A DNA stretch of 64,000 nucleotides from Arthrobacter sp. SLBN-100 (GCF_006715305.1 NZ_VFMY01000001.1:3100001-3164000); one strand, 5' to 3'. Shown: positions 54,975 through 63,622, numbered from the stretch's first letter. The notes: generated by a model not told the origin, from the sequence alone. Numbers and translations: made by a program.

Positions 54975-55502
54975 CTAACCCGTGATCAGGATGGCCGGCC
55001 CGGGGAACCCGTCGAAGGTCAGCGTGTACACGTAGCTGATGCCGGTGTCAGTGACTTCTGGTTCCCAGTTGGGGTTGGGGCAGGAGAAGGTGTCCAGGAA
55101 CTCCTCCTCGCTCTGTACGGTCGCGGACCGCTCGTCGACGATCAGCTTGCCGTTCCTGGTGGGGGTGAGTTCCGCAGAGTCTGTCGTCGTCGCGGACTCG
55201 GTGAACGGGTCGACGACCTTGTCTTTACTGCCAGGGTTTCGGCACTCGCCCGTGAACGTTCTGGTGACAGCGAGTTCTACGAACGCGTTCGTATTCCCGA
55301 CGCCTGCAATCGCCGTATCAGTACACGTGACGGTGTTGTCGTCTTCGACGGTACAGACGGGCTCGGCTTCTCCCCTGGCGTAGTGCGCTCCCTCAGGAGC
55401 GTTATCGAAGTTCGTAACCGCCTGTGCCGCGGCCATGCCCGTTGCGAGGGCGAACAGTATTGCCGCGAACAGAGTCAGGACGCGGCGGAGTGATAGCTTC
55501 AT
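54975..55502 (-). CDS. putative secreted protein of unknown function
   Basis: A 175-residue protein with a typical signal peptide (basic 'MKLSLRR', hydrophobic core, cleavage after 'AAAQA', about residue 27). The mature part is acidic and Thr-rich, with four Cys residues in spaced positions ('EPVCTVEDDNTVTCTDTAI', 'GECRNPG', 'FSCPNP') that could form two disulfides. No domain recognised. The ATG at 55502 precedes the signal peptide directly; no strong ribosome binding site is seen. It sits alone among gene remnants. Confidence 0.6.
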   Translation of the reverse strand: MKLSLRRVLTLFAAILFALATGMAAAQAVTNFDNAPEGAHYARGEAEPVCTVEDDNTVTCTDTAIAGVGNTNAFVELAVTRTFTGECRNPGSKDKVVDPFTESATTTDSAELTPTRNGKLIVDERSATVQSEEEFLDTFSCPNPNWEPEVTDTGISYVYTLTFDGFPGPAILITG

Positions 55503-56228
55503 TTTTTTGGCTTTCTGCAGATGCCCTGGGCGTCGATGCCGAAGGCAGTAATAACAGGGATTTGCGGATCCGGCTTTCGCCGATCCATGTGTCGCTTCGG
55601 AGGCCCTCATAAGCCCCCAAAAGCCACCCGGCCGCAGCACCCAGATTGAGCTGCGGCTTTCAAATCGGGCGAGCGACCAGCAGCGCCATTGCTTGTGCTG
55701 TCCTCGCCGTTCAAAAGATTAGGGCCGTATCCGGCCAATTTTTCTTACTGATATTGGGATTATATGAATCCGCCGGCTCCCAGCTCGTGGCGGTGCGCAT
55801 GTCGTCAGTGTCAGGCGACACGGAGGTTTTTGAAACGTCACCTCCGCAGGGGAAAAGCTTACGTCTGTGCGGCGGATCGTAAAATACGGGGGTGATAAAT
55901 AGGGGAGGGGTAGAGGGGACATTAGGTAGGCGTCTTGCCTCAACTTTCCGTCTCTATTTTTTTGGAACCAACAACGTGGGCTTCGTCCAGGTGCTCGTGA
56001 CATGAGGGGCCTCAGTCGCACAGTCAGGTTGCCGCTGGAATTGTCGCTACGCAAACGCCGAACGGGCTTTAGGGCGCCCCGTCGCTGCCCTCGGTCAACC
56101 ACGAGGAATGCAGGCAACTGCCGGGCAAGAAATGAGAAGGCATGACTCTCGTAACGACGCAGCCCGTCAAGGACCCACTAGGGCCGATGTGGACACCCCT
56201 CATTCATCCATGCTTTGTCCCGCGGAAC

Positions 56229-56266
56229 ACGACGAGCCGGCCCACATCGGGACCGGCTCTTGTCGT
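56229..56266 (+). terminator. terminator-like hairpin in non-coding segment
   Basis: ACGACGAGCCGG and CCGGCTCTTGTCGT pair (2-nt bulge) around a 12-nt loop. No intact gene precedes it, so it may be the relic of a lost transcript. Confidence 0.35.
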
Positions 56267-56388
56267 CAGGGACACCGATTGCGACAGAGTGACGGTGGCC
56301 GCTAAGGCCCACCGTCACCGGCCAACTGGGGGAGCAGCCGGTGACGGGGACAATACAAGTTTACCAACGCACTTGGTCCTGGAGACTG

Positions 56389-56409
56389 GATGCTCCTATA
56401 GCCGTCGAA
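56389..56409 (+). repeat. 21-bp repeat, copy 2
   Basis: Second copy of the GATGCTCCTATA-type repeat found at 54459-54479, same orientation, two mismatches. Confidence 0.5.
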
Positions 56410-56644
56410 TCGGCGTCTGTAGCGTTGAGACAACTTAAGGTGACTTTGAGCTGTCCATGATGGGAGTCAATTGAGGTTATCCACGGCTGGATTTTTGGGA
56501 GCCGTTGGGGTAGCTCCCCTCGGCGGTGGTAGCGGTGGATAACCCATGAGAGTTGTCCCCGGTTGTGGACTGAGGTCAAGCATTCAATGAGAGCGGCGAG
56601 CACGTCATTAGTGGAGCTATTCACGTGCTTGGGGAGAGCTGCTG

Positions 56645-56880
56645 TTGGGTGAGCCATTGCCGGTACCTTTGGGCGACGTGGTCGTTTCCGGCGATCCCTC
56701 GTTCTATGCGGGAGAGGTTGAGGGCCGCTGGCTGAGCTGTTCGGCTGCTTGCTGCAATTTGACGCCGAGCTGCCGCCTGAGGGGCCGGAGGTCGGTCATG
56801 TCAGGTGCTGCGACAGGGCTGAATATCTGGCGATAGATTTCACGGGCGACGCAGCGTGGAGCCGAAACGCGGTGCACCGT
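56645..56880 (-). pseudogene. IS110-type transposase C-terminal remnant
   Basis: Minus-strand reading gives 'CVAREIYRQI', then 'LRRQLGVKLQQAAEQLSQ', then, after a stop and frame change, 'ERGIAGNDHVAQRYRQWL'. This looks like the C-terminal tail of actinobacterial IS110-family transposases, which end in an XRE-like helix-turn-helix and a 'Y-x-x-W-L' close. The catalytic domains are missing. The match is by memory of the family only, so moderate confidence. Confidence 0.4.
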
Positions 56881-56930
56881 ACCCGGGTAAGCAGCCTTAC
56901 CGGCCGGGCTTCAGCCGGGTGAACGCCGGC

Positions 56931-57821
56931 TCAGCCTACGAAGTCGAGGTCGGCAGGACTACCGCTCTGCTCTTTGGCCGGCCGCCTGCCACCGCGCTGG
57001 GCGCCGGCGCCGGCGAGGACCACCAGCAGGATCCCAACCACCTGGATGGCAGAGGGCTGCTGGTGCAGGATGAGCAGCCCGAGGAGGACGCCAACTGCGG
57101 GTTCGAGGGCCATCAGTGTGCCAAACGCGGTGGGTGTCATCCTCCGCAGGGCCAGCATTTCCAGCGCGAACGGCAGCACAGGGAGCAGGATGGCCAGCCC
57201 GGCCGCGGCGGCCAGGATGTCCAGGCTGAGGTGGCCGGCGGCCTGGGGAATTCCGACGACGGCGGCCGCCACCGCGGCGACGGGCACTGTGAGCGTGAGC
57301 GCACCGATGCCGGTGAACCTGTCCCCGATCCGTTGCGTCAGCAGAATGTAAACGCCCCAGCCGATGGCCGCCAGTGCCGCCCACGCCACGCCAGCAAAGT
57401 TGAAGTCACCTTGCCAGGGCTGGGTCAGCAGGACCACGCCACCCAGCGCCAAAGCGGGCCAGGCGAGGGCCCTGCGGTTGTGGCTGCGAAGGGCCGCGAC
57501 GGTCAACGGACCGAGGAATTCGATCGCGACGGCGGTCCCGAGATGTATGTGCTCCACCGCGGCGAGGAACCCGACGGTCATCACACCGGTGGTGACCCCA
57601 AGGCCAAGCAGCGGCAAGACATCGGCGCGGCGGATTGAGCGCAGCGGCGGCCTGCCAATGGCCAGGAGAATGACGGCGCCCATGCTCAGGCGCAGCCATG
57701 CGGTTCCGGCGGGACCCACGGTTTCGATCATGTTCACGGACAGGGCCGAGCCGAGCTGGACTGACAGGATCGCCGTGACCGCCAACCCCCACGGCGGGAC
57801 AGGGACGTTTCCCTTGAACAT
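56931..57821 (-). CDS. EamA/RhtA-type transporter
   Basis: A 296-residue drug/metabolite exporter with ten predicted helices in two EamA repeats (about residues 10-135 and 145-280). 'EFLGPLTVAAL' and 'LALEPAVGVLLGLLILHQQ' resemble RhtA-type threonine/homoserine exporters. It lies 1 bp after the XRE-cupin regulator gene and is co-expressed with it. Likely exports an amino acid or small metabolite. Confidence 0.85.
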   Translation of the reverse strand: MFKGNVPVPPWGLAVTAILSVQLGSALSVNMIETVGPAGTAWLRLSMGAVILLAIGRPPLRSIRRADVLPLLGLGVTTGVMTVGFLAAVEHIHLGTAVAIEFLGPLTVAALRSHNRRALAWPALALGGVVLLTQPWQGDFNFAGVAWAALAAIGWGVYILLTQRIGDRFTGIGALTLTVPVAAVAAAVVGIPQAAGHLSLDILAAAAGLAILLPVLPFALEMLALRRMTPTAFGTLMALEPAVGVLLGLLILHQQPSAIQVVGILLVVLAGAGAQRGGRRPAKEQSGSPADLDFVG

Positions 57822-57822
57822 C

Positions 57823-58452
57823 TCAGTTTCCTTTGCTGTCTTTGGGCGCTTCGGAGTGTGCTTCCGCGCGGTGCCCCGAGCCCACTCCCGGTTCGAAGAC
57901 CGCCAGGGAGAATCTTGCCGGGCCGCTGCCCGGATTGGCGTACGAGTGCTCGAGGTCGCCCGGGAAGGAAACGGCGTCGCCGGCCTCAAGGACAAAGGAT
58001 TCGTCGCCCACCACAACCGTGACGGACCCCTCCCGGACCTGGAGGAGCTCCTTGGTGCCGGACGCGTGGGCCTCGCTTTCGTGCTGGTCTCCGGACCCCA
58101 GCGTCCAGTCCCAGAGCTCAACTACATCCGGTGACCCGGTTCCGGCCACCAGCACTCCGCGGCCACCGGCCGCGGAGCTCCAGAGAGCCGCGCCGTCGCC
58201 ACTCCGGGTGACCGTCACGGGCCTGGGACGCGGCGCATCGACCAACGCCGGCAGGCCGATGCCCAGCGCGTCGCTGATCCTGAGCAAGGTTCCCACGCTC
58301 GGATTCGCGGCGCCCTGCTCAACGTTGACCAGCATGCGGCGGCTCACTCCCGTGGCTTCTGCCAGCTGGTCGAGGGTCCAGCCCCGCGACTGCCGTTCTT
58401 GCCGCACCCGGCCACCAATCGCTATTGCTAGTGCAGATGTACCCTTGTCCAT
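57823..58452 (-). CDS. XRE-family regulator with C-terminal cupin domain
   Basis: A 209-residue regulator. The HTH (about residues 14-68, 'WTLDQLAEATGVSRRMLVNVEQGAANPSVGTLLRI') is followed by a cupin (about 110-195, 'SGTKELLQVREGSVTVVVGD', 'GDAVSFPGDLEHSYAN'). Such PuuR-like proteins sense small metabolites. It heads the operon with the EamA exporter. The start at ATG 58452 follows a cluster of TGCA-centred repeats likely to be its operator. Confidence 0.87.
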   Translation of the reverse strand: MDKGTSALAIAIGGRVRQERQSRGWTLDQLAEATGVSRRMLVNVEQGAANPSVGTLLRISDALGIGLPALVDAPRPRPVTVTRSGDGAALWSSAAGGRGVLVAGTGSPDVVELWDWTLGSGDQHESEAHASGTKELLQVREGSVTVVVGDESFVLEAGDAVSFPGDLEHSYANPGSGPARFSLAVFEPGVGSGHRAEAHSEAPKDSKGN

Positions 58453-58454
58453 AA

Positions 58455-58486
58455 GTGCAGCATACTGCACCCAGAGTGCACTGCAG
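58455..58486. promoter_or_regulatory. repeat cluster upstream of the XRE-cupin gene
   Basis: GTGCAG (58455-58460) and CTGCAC (58465-58470) form an inverted repeat with a 4-bp gap. AGTGCACT (58475-58482) and CTGCAG (58481-58486) follow, and another GTGCAG lies just inside the gene at 58431. The regular TGCA core suggests operators for an autoregulating XRE dimer. Confidence 0.5.
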
Positions 58487-58561
58487 CAATTCGGATGCCG
58501 CTGTGCGAAAGGATGCCCTGCGGCCCTTCCTGAAGAGTGCGCCAGGTGGGACGATGCCCTT

Positions 58562-58753
58562 ATGAGCGAAACAAGCGAAGGAACGCAGCGCGACCTTGGT
58601 CCCCACCAGCACGCCCATGCTGCACCCACTACCCAGCAGATGCGAACCGTCGGCCAACGTCGGCGGGACGCGGAGGAAAAGCTGGAGCACCACCTCCAGG
58701 AAGCCCGGCATAAGAATGAACACCACAAGATTGAAGATGCGGCGGGGGCCTAG
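58562..58753 (+). CDS. small hypothetical protein, charged and helical
   Basis: A 63-codon frame beginning ATG 58562, divergent from the XRE-cupin gene. The product is hydrophilic, with a His-rich middle and a C-terminal helix rich in Arg, Glu and His ('QRRRDAEEKLEHHLQEARHK'). No signal peptide, membrane segment or known domain; no clear ribosome binding site. Could be a real small protein in this genus, but support is composition only. Confidence 0.4.
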   Translation: MSETSEGTQRDLGPHQHAHAAPTTQQMRTVGQRRRDAEEKLEHHLQEARHKNEHHKIEDAAGA

Positions 58754-58801
58754 AACCCCGGCGTCGCGAAGTCCTGGCCGCCTCACGCCAACTCACACTT
58801 C

Positions 58802-59059
58802 ATGCTCAACGGACTCGGCGTTGTCCTCTCGCCCGCCGGTAACCCCCGTTTCCTGCCCGGCATGAACGCTGGCGCCTTCAACCTCGGCGCGGGCCTCAGC
58901 TTCCTGGTGCTGCCCGCCGTCCTGGTGGCGACGTCGGCGCTCGGGGATGTAAGGGCGTCTTACCTGACCGTGGTGGTCGTTGGCCTGGCCCTCACCGTAG
59001 CCGCATTCGCCGCCTCGCTGCTGATCCCCAAGCCGGTGCAAGGCGAGGTGGCCGAATGA
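58802..59059 (+). pseudogene. C-terminal fragment of an MFS transporter
   Basis: About 85 codons encode the last two or three helices of a transporter ('FLPGMNAGAFNLGAGLSFLVL', 'YLTVVVVGLALTVAAF'). The N-terminal ten helices are absent. The stop overlaps the ribokinase start (ATGA), so the intact gene once formed an operon with rbsK. Confidence 0.65.
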
Positions 59060-60060
59060 GCGCCTCCGCCGCATCTGCGGCTGAAACTGGCGCCGGCCGG
59101 GGCGACGAGGGGCGCTCAGGCCGGATCGTCGTCGTCGGCTCCCTGAACGCCGACCTCACCATCTACTGTGACCGCCTCCCGCAGCCCGGCGAGACGGTGC
59201 ACGGCAACGGTTTCGCTGTGAATCCGGGCGGCAAGAGTGCCAACCAGGCCGTGGCCGCCAGCCTGCTCGGCGGGAACGTCAGCCTGGTGGGCGCAGTGGG
59301 GGAGGACCCCAACGGCGACATGCTGCTCTCCTCCGCGGCCCGTGCCGGAGTGGACGTGGGCCATGTCCGGGCGGCGTACGAGCCCACGGGCGTCGCCGTG
59401 ATCGCCGTGGATTCCAGCGGGGAGAACAACATCATCATCTCCGCCGGCGCCAACGGCACATTGTCCCCGGCGGATGTGGCCGGGGCTTCCGACGTCCTGG
59501 CGGAGGCCGCCGTCGTATGCCTCTGCCTGGAGGTCAGTATGCAGACGGTGCTGGCAGCCGCCCAGGCAGGGCACGACGCCGGCGCAACAGTCCTGCTGAA
59601 CCTCTCTCCCTATGCGCACATCCCGGCAGCCCTGGCCGAGTTGACGGACGTCCTGCTGGTGAACGCCCATGAAGCCGCGCTGTTCCTCGGCCCAGGGGCA
59701 TCTGTCCCGGGTGCCGATGCCCGTGCCGCGCAGTGGAATGCCGTGCGGGAAAGGTTTGCCGGGCGGGGGATCCAGCAGATCCTGGTGACGCTGGGTTCCC
59801 ACGGCTCCGTGGTGCTGGACTCGCTGGCCCCACCGGACCGCCTTGTCACTTTTGTGGAGCCCGCCAAGGTCGCCGCCGTGGACACCACCGGCGCGGGCGA
59901 CGCCTTTACCGGTGCCGTGGCAGTCCGGCTTGCGGCCGGCGATGCGCTCGCCGACGCCGCAGCCTTTGCTTCCGTGGCGGCTGCCTTGGCCACCACCCGG
60001 AAGGGGACACAGGCTGCGTACCCGGAGGCGGCAGACGTCCAGAGGTTGCTGCGCGGTTGA
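59056..60060 (+). CDS. rbsK: ribokinase (PfkB family)
   Basis: A 334-residue carbohydrate kinase. The N-terminal 'VVVGSLNADLTI' and 'GETVHGNGFAVNPGGKSANQAV' (about residues 45-65) and the C-terminal 'DTTGAGDAFTGA' (D276 to catalytic D282) are the ribokinase signatures. It phosphorylates ribose or a similar pentose/nucleoside-derived sugar. Start overlaps the MFS remnant. A 25-residue N-terminal tail before the core suggests that an in-frame later start is possible. Confidence 0.85.
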   Translation: MSASAASAAETGAGRGDEGRSGRIVVVGSLNADLTIYCDRLPQPGETVHGNGFAVNPGGKSANQAVAASLLGGNVSLVGAVGEDPNGDMLLSSAARAGVDVGHVRAAYEPTGVAVIAVDSSGENNIIISAGANGTLSPADVAGASDVLAEAAVVCLCLEVSMQTVLAAAQAGHDAGATVLLNLSPYAHIPAALAELTDVLLVNAHEAALFLGPGASVPGADARAAQWNAVRERFAGRGIQQILVTLGSHGSVVLDSLAPPDRLVTFVEPAKVAAVDTTGAGDAFTGAVAVRLAAGDALADAAAFASVAAALATTRKGTQAAYPEAADVQRLLRG

Positions 60061-60067
60061 AACAGCT

Positions 60068-60102
60068 GTCCGGGTGGGCGTCTGAAGAGGTCCCGCCCGG
60101 AC
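60068..60102. terminator. bidirectional terminator after rbsK
   Basis: GTCCGGGTGGG (60068-60078) pairs with CCCGCCCGGAC (60092-60102), 11 bp with one G-U pair, loop of 13 nt. It lies between convergent rbsK and the aromatic-acid symporter. Confidence 0.6.
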
Positions 60103-60117
60103 TACTGCCAGGGACCC

Positions 60118-61335
60118 CTAACTGACCGGGGCTTCGGCACGCTCTGTTGCAACAGCCCGGGGGACCGCCAGCAGGGCTGCCACGGCCAGGGCGCCGGCTG
60201 CCGCGAAGACGTAGAAACCCCAGGGGTAGGCGATGCCTGCGGCGATCAGCCCGCCCGTCAGGGCAGGCCCTGCAATGGCGCCGATGCGGCCCACGCCGGC
60301 AGCGAAGCCGAGTGCGGTGGCGCGCAGGCGGGCAGGGAACAGCTGGCTGACCCAGGCGTAAACGAGTACCTGGGAGCTGAAGACGAACACGCCCGTGACG
60401 AAGACGAGCACGTTCAGCAGGACCGCGTTGTCGACCTTGACGCTCAAGAGGGCGAGGCATACCGCCGAGAGCCCAAACCACAGCAACACGATGGGCTTGG
60501 TTCCGTGCTTGTCGGCCAGGATGCCCGCGATGATAAGTCCTGCAACGGCGCCGAGATTCAAGACCAGGAGCAGGGAAAGCCCGGCGCTGACAGGATATCC
60601 GGCGGAAGCCATCAGTTGCGGAAGCCAGGTATTCAGGCCATATACCAGCAGCAGCCCCATGAACGAAGCTGCACCGATGGCCGCCGCAATGAGGGGATAA
60701 GGCTTCTGCACCAGGCTCCGGAACCCGGTCTTTTCCTCTGCGCCGGCAGCCCGGGCCGCGGGCAAGGTCTCCGGCAGCTTGAACCAGAGGAACGGCGCAA
60801 GGACCAAACCGGCAAGGCCTACCACCACAAACATGATGCGCCAGTCTGGGATGACAATCATCGCCAGGAAGGCTGTGGCCACCGCGCCAACGTGGTATCC
60901 GGTCATGGTGCGGGTGGTTGACTTGCCGGCCGAGCTTGCCGGGGCATAGTCGTTCATGTAGGCAAGGGCGGCCGGCAGGCATGCCCCAAGCCCGGCGCCG
61001 GCCAACAGCCGAAGCGCGCCGAAGACGGCAACATTCGGGGCCCACACTACCGCGAGGGTGAAGAGTGAGAACCAGACCACGCATGCCACCAGCAGGTTCC
61101 GGCGCCCGAAGCGGTCCGAGAGCGGGGCAATGAAGAGCGCTCCCAGGCCCACGCCCACGAGCGAGATGGTGGCCACGAAAGTAGCGCCCACCGCATCAAA
61201 TCCGAGCTCACCGGTCTTGATCAACGTGGGAATGACGGTGCCCAGCACTACGAGGTCAAAGCCGTCCAGGACCATGGCCAGCCAGCAAAGCCACACTGGC
61301 CAACGCGTCGGGCGGGCGGAGGGAGAAGTTGTCAT
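60118..61335 (-). CDS. MFS aromatic-acid:H+ symporter (AAHS family)
   Basis: A 405-residue twelve-helix carrier. 'LDGFDLVVLGTVIPTL' (about residue 23) contains the D-G-x-D motif of AAHS proteins such as PcaK and BenK, followed by 'IAPLSDRFGRRNLL' (about 70). It likely imports benzoate, hydroxybenzoate or protocatechuate. It is transcribed away from a region with a long inverted repeat resembling IclR-type sites. No degradative enzyme is adjacent. Confidence 0.88.
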   Translation of the reverse strand: MTTSPSARPTRWPVWLCWLAMVLDGFDLVVLGTVIPTLIKTGELGFDAVGATFVATISLVGVGLGALFIAPLSDRFGRRNLLVACVVWFSLFTLAVVWAPNVAVFGALRLLAGAGLGACLPAALAYMNDYAPASSAGKSTTRTMTGYHVGAVATAFLAMIVIPDWRIMFVVVGLAGLVLAPFLWFKLPETLPAARAAGAEEKTGFRSLVQKPYPLIAAAIGAASFMGLLLVYGLNTWLPQLMASAGYPVSAGLSLLLVLNLGAVAGLIIAGILADKHGTKPIVLLWFGLSAVCLALLSVKVDNAVLLNVLVFVTGVFVFSSQVLVYAWVSQLFPARLRATALGFAAGVGRIGAIAGPALTGGLIAAGIAYPWGFYVFAAAGALAVAALLAVPRAVATERAEAPVS

Positions 61336-61438
61336 GGAATCCTCATTGATTTAGTAAAAGGAGGGAAGTGCAGCCGATCGAGAGCACCGCCACATCCACA
61401 CGTGACCCACGGCATGCTTTCTTCCATCGACAAGGGTA

Positions 61439-61489
61439 CAGGCGTTGTTCAATAAGTGCACAAAAGTTCGCTTATCGAACAAACGCCTG
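61439..61489. promoter_or_regulatory. long inverted repeat upstream of the aromatic-acid symporter
   Basis: CAGGCGTTGTTCAATAAG (61439-61456) and CTTATCGAACAAACGCCTG (61471-61489) are complementary save one bulge and one mismatch. A third half-site, GTTCG, precedes the right arm (61466-61470). Repeated GTTCxxTAAG units resemble operators of IclR-type regulators of aromatic catabolism (PcaU, PobR). It lies 104 bp from the symporter start; a regulator gene is not nearby. Confidence 0.55.
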
Positions 61490-61603
61490 CTTGCGCTCTC
61501 CCAACCGACGCCTGTGGCTGCCCTGCATCGATTGCCCCTAGGCCGCCGTTTTCAAGCGCGAAAAAGGCAATTGCCGGAGCATTCGATGCATAACCCGTGA
61601 GGG

Positions 61604-61930
61604 TCAGTTGCCCGGGGGCTGGTATTTGATCTCGGCGGCTTTCCGGAGCGCTTCGATGGTTTCTTCGACACTCATGAGCACAGTGGTGTCGAACGAGCTG
61701 AGCGCGCCGCCCCCGCTGATGGCCAGCGCGACCGCAGCCATGGAGACGTTGTCCGGAGCTTCCCAGAGGTTGTAGCCGTCGTGGCTGCCGAAGGCGTACC
61801 AGAACCCGTGAAGTTTCCCGCCCACCGATTCGATGTACGCCTGCGCGGCCTTTCGCCGGTCTTCGGGGTTGTTGGTCAGCCGGTGCCAGGTCTCCGGCGT
61901 GTAGCTGAACTTTGACAGATAGAGCGGCAT
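61604..61930 (-). CDS. GYD-domain protein
   Basis: A 108-residue ferredoxin-like-fold protein containing the GYD motif in 'FGSHDGYNLWEAP' (about residue 52). The family is widespread and of unknown function. It starts at ATG 61930. The gene is single, between the symporter and a hydrolase of opposite strand. Confidence 0.78.
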   Translation of the reverse strand: MPLYLSKFSYTPETWHRLTNNPEDRRKAAQAYIESVGGKLHGFWYAFGSHDGYNLWEAPDNVSMAAVALAISGGGALSSFDTTVLMSVEETIEALRKAAEIKYQPPGN

Positions 61931-62036
61931 CTTCTCGTCCTTACTGGAGTGCTGGAAGTGCGGGTCCACTCAGGATGGCAGTGGGCCCGCCCCCCGGCAA
62001 CGGCCGGGGATTGTCAGGGCGCGGTACGCTCGGCAC

Positions 62037-62837
62037 ATGGCGCAGCGGCACAGGTATTACTACGGCGATGACCCCAGCCAGTGGGGCGAACTGTTCCTCC
62101 CCGAACTGCCCGACGGCGGTACGCACCGCGGCGTGGTGGTGGTGATTCACGGCGGCTACTGGCGCCCGCAGTACGGTGCCGAGTTGGGGGAGCCGCTGGC
62201 CGCGGACCTTGCCGACCACGGGATGGCGGCGTGGAACCTCGAGTACCGCCGCGCGGGAAACGGCGGCGGTTGGCCCCATACCTTCCAGGACGTTCTGGCG
62301 GGCATCGACAAACTGCAGGAGCTTGCTGCTCCGCATTCCTTGGACCTGGCCAACGTGGTGGCACTTGGCCACTCGGCGGGCGGGCACCTGGCCGTGTGGG
62401 CGGCAGGCCGGGACCGGCTGGGGCAGTTGGGGCTGGAGGCAGAGCACCGCGACGTCGGGTCAAAAGACGATGGCGTCCGTCTCACCGGCGTGGTGAGCCA
62501 GTCAGGTGTCCTGAACCTCGCCGAGGCTGAAAGGCTCAACCTCAGCAACGGTGCCGTGGCCAACCTGCTGGGCGGCCCGTCGTCGGAATTTCCCGGCCGG
62601 CACCGGTACGCGGACCCGATGGCTGCGCTCCCGCTGGACGTTCCGGTTTATGCCGTGCACACAACGAAGGACGAGGACGTTCCGCTGGCGATATCAGCCA
62701 CCTATGTCGAGGCAAGCCAGGCCGGGCCGGTGCCGGCGGAACTGGTCATGGTGCCCGGCGACCACTTCGCCCTCATCGACCCGGAGGCAGAGGCATACGT
62801 GACGTCCCGGGAGCTGGTGCAGCAACTGCTCGGCTGA
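62037..62837 (+). CDS. alpha/beta hydrolase, kynurenine-formamidase-like
   Basis: A 266-residue hydrolase. The oxyanion segment 'VVVIHGGYW' (about residues 34-42) is the H-G-G-x-W signature of kynurenine formamidases; Ser113 in 'ALGHSAGGH' is the nucleophile and His in 'PGDHFALI' completes the triad, with Asp in 'TTKDEDV'. No ribosome binding site is visible, but TACGCT lies 6 nt before the ATG, suggesting a leaderless message. Tryptophan-pathway partners are not nearby, so a general esterase role remains possible. Confidence 0.75.
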   Translation: MAQRHRYYYGDDPSQWGELFLPELPDGGTHRGVVVVIHGGYWRPQYGAELGEPLAADLADHGMAAWNLEYRRAGNGGGWPHTFQDVLAGIDKLQELAAPHSLDLANVVALGHSAGGHLAVWAAGRDRLGQLGLEAEHRDVGSKDDGVRLTGVVSQSGVLNLAEAERLNLSNGAVANLLGGPSSEFPGRHRYADPMAALPLDVPVYAVHTTKDEDVPLAISATYVEASQAGPVPAELVMVPGDHFALIDPEAEAYVTSRELVQQLLG

Positions 62838-62879
62838 GCGTAAACGGGCCGCTCCGGGCGGCGACCCCGGCAACTGACG

Positions 62880-63605
62880 CTAGGTAAGGCGGGCGACGCT
62901 CCGCCTGCCGGGACGTGGCGCCGCACCGTCGGAAAAGAGCTCCGGGGTTGATTCCTGGATGCGCTGGACGTCCTCGAAGACGCCCCGCAGGTGGAGGCGA
63001 AGGCTGCTGTCGGCGTCGTTCAGGTTGTTGGCCTCCAAGGCATCCACGACGGCGGTGTGCTGTTCGATGAGGGTGGCCACTGGCCGGGTATCGAGCAGGC
63101 TGAGGCGGCGGGCACGGTCAAGGTGGGCCTTGGCGGAGTTGACGGCCGCCCAGGCGGACTCGTGGCCCGCCAGGCGCAGCAGCTCCCGGTGGAAGTCCTC
63201 ATCCAGCCGGAAGAATTCCTCCACGTCGCCCGCGGCATCGGCATCTGACTGGGCCTTCAAAATCTCCCGCAGGCCGGCGATGCCCGCGCTGTCCACGGCA
63301 AGGTCCCGCAGCGAAGCGCATTCGATCGCCTCGCGGACAAACTGGGCCTCGGAAACCCGGCCCAGGTCCACCAGGGACACAAAGGAGCCGATCTGGGGGA
63401 AGACCTGGACCAGGCCTTCCTCGCGCAGCAGGATCAGGCTCTCGCGTACCGGCGTCCTGCTGACGCCGAGCTCCTGCGCAAGTTCGTTCTCGGACAGCGG
63501 CTCGCCTGGAGGAAGCTGCAGCGAAATGATGCGCCGCCGAAGCGTCTCAAGGGTCTGGTCCCGCACGGAGAGCCGCGGCGCCGCACCTCGTTTATCCCTA
63601 ACCAT
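62880..63605 (-). CDS. GntR/FCD regulator
   Basis: A 241-residue FadR-group regulator: winged helix (about residues 12-75, 'LSENELAQELGVSRTPVRESLILL') and FCD domain (about 85-215, 'DEDFHRELLRLAGHES' with metal-binding Asp/His). It is divergent from an MHS transporter and probably controls it. Confidence 0.87.
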   Translation of the reverse strand: MVRDKRGAAPRLSVRDQTLETLRRRIISLQLPPGEPLSENELAQELGVSRTPVRESLILLREEGLVQVFPQIGSFVSLVDLGRVSEAQFVREAIECASLRDLAVDSAGIAGLREILKAQSDADAAGDVEEFFRLDEDFHRELLRLAGHESAWAAVNSAKAHLDRARRLSLLDTRPVATLIEQHTAVVDALEANNLNDADSSLRLHLRGVFEDVQRIQESTPELFSDGAAPRPGRRSVARLT

Positions 63606-63622
63606 GTGCTCATTCTATGCGG

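Larger units (their letters stand above)
55503..56644. other. 1.1-kb low-coding interval with lower G+C
   Basis: No reading frame here has a convincing start and motif. The stretch near 55700-56000 is visibly less G+C-rich than the neighbours. A frame at 56142-56438 has an AAGG-like sequence upstream of its ATG but no recognisable product. One on the minus strand (56361-56657) is likewise unassigned. The segment holds a hairpin (56229-56266) and a repeat copy (56389-56409), and probably is old insertion debris. Confidence 0.5.
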
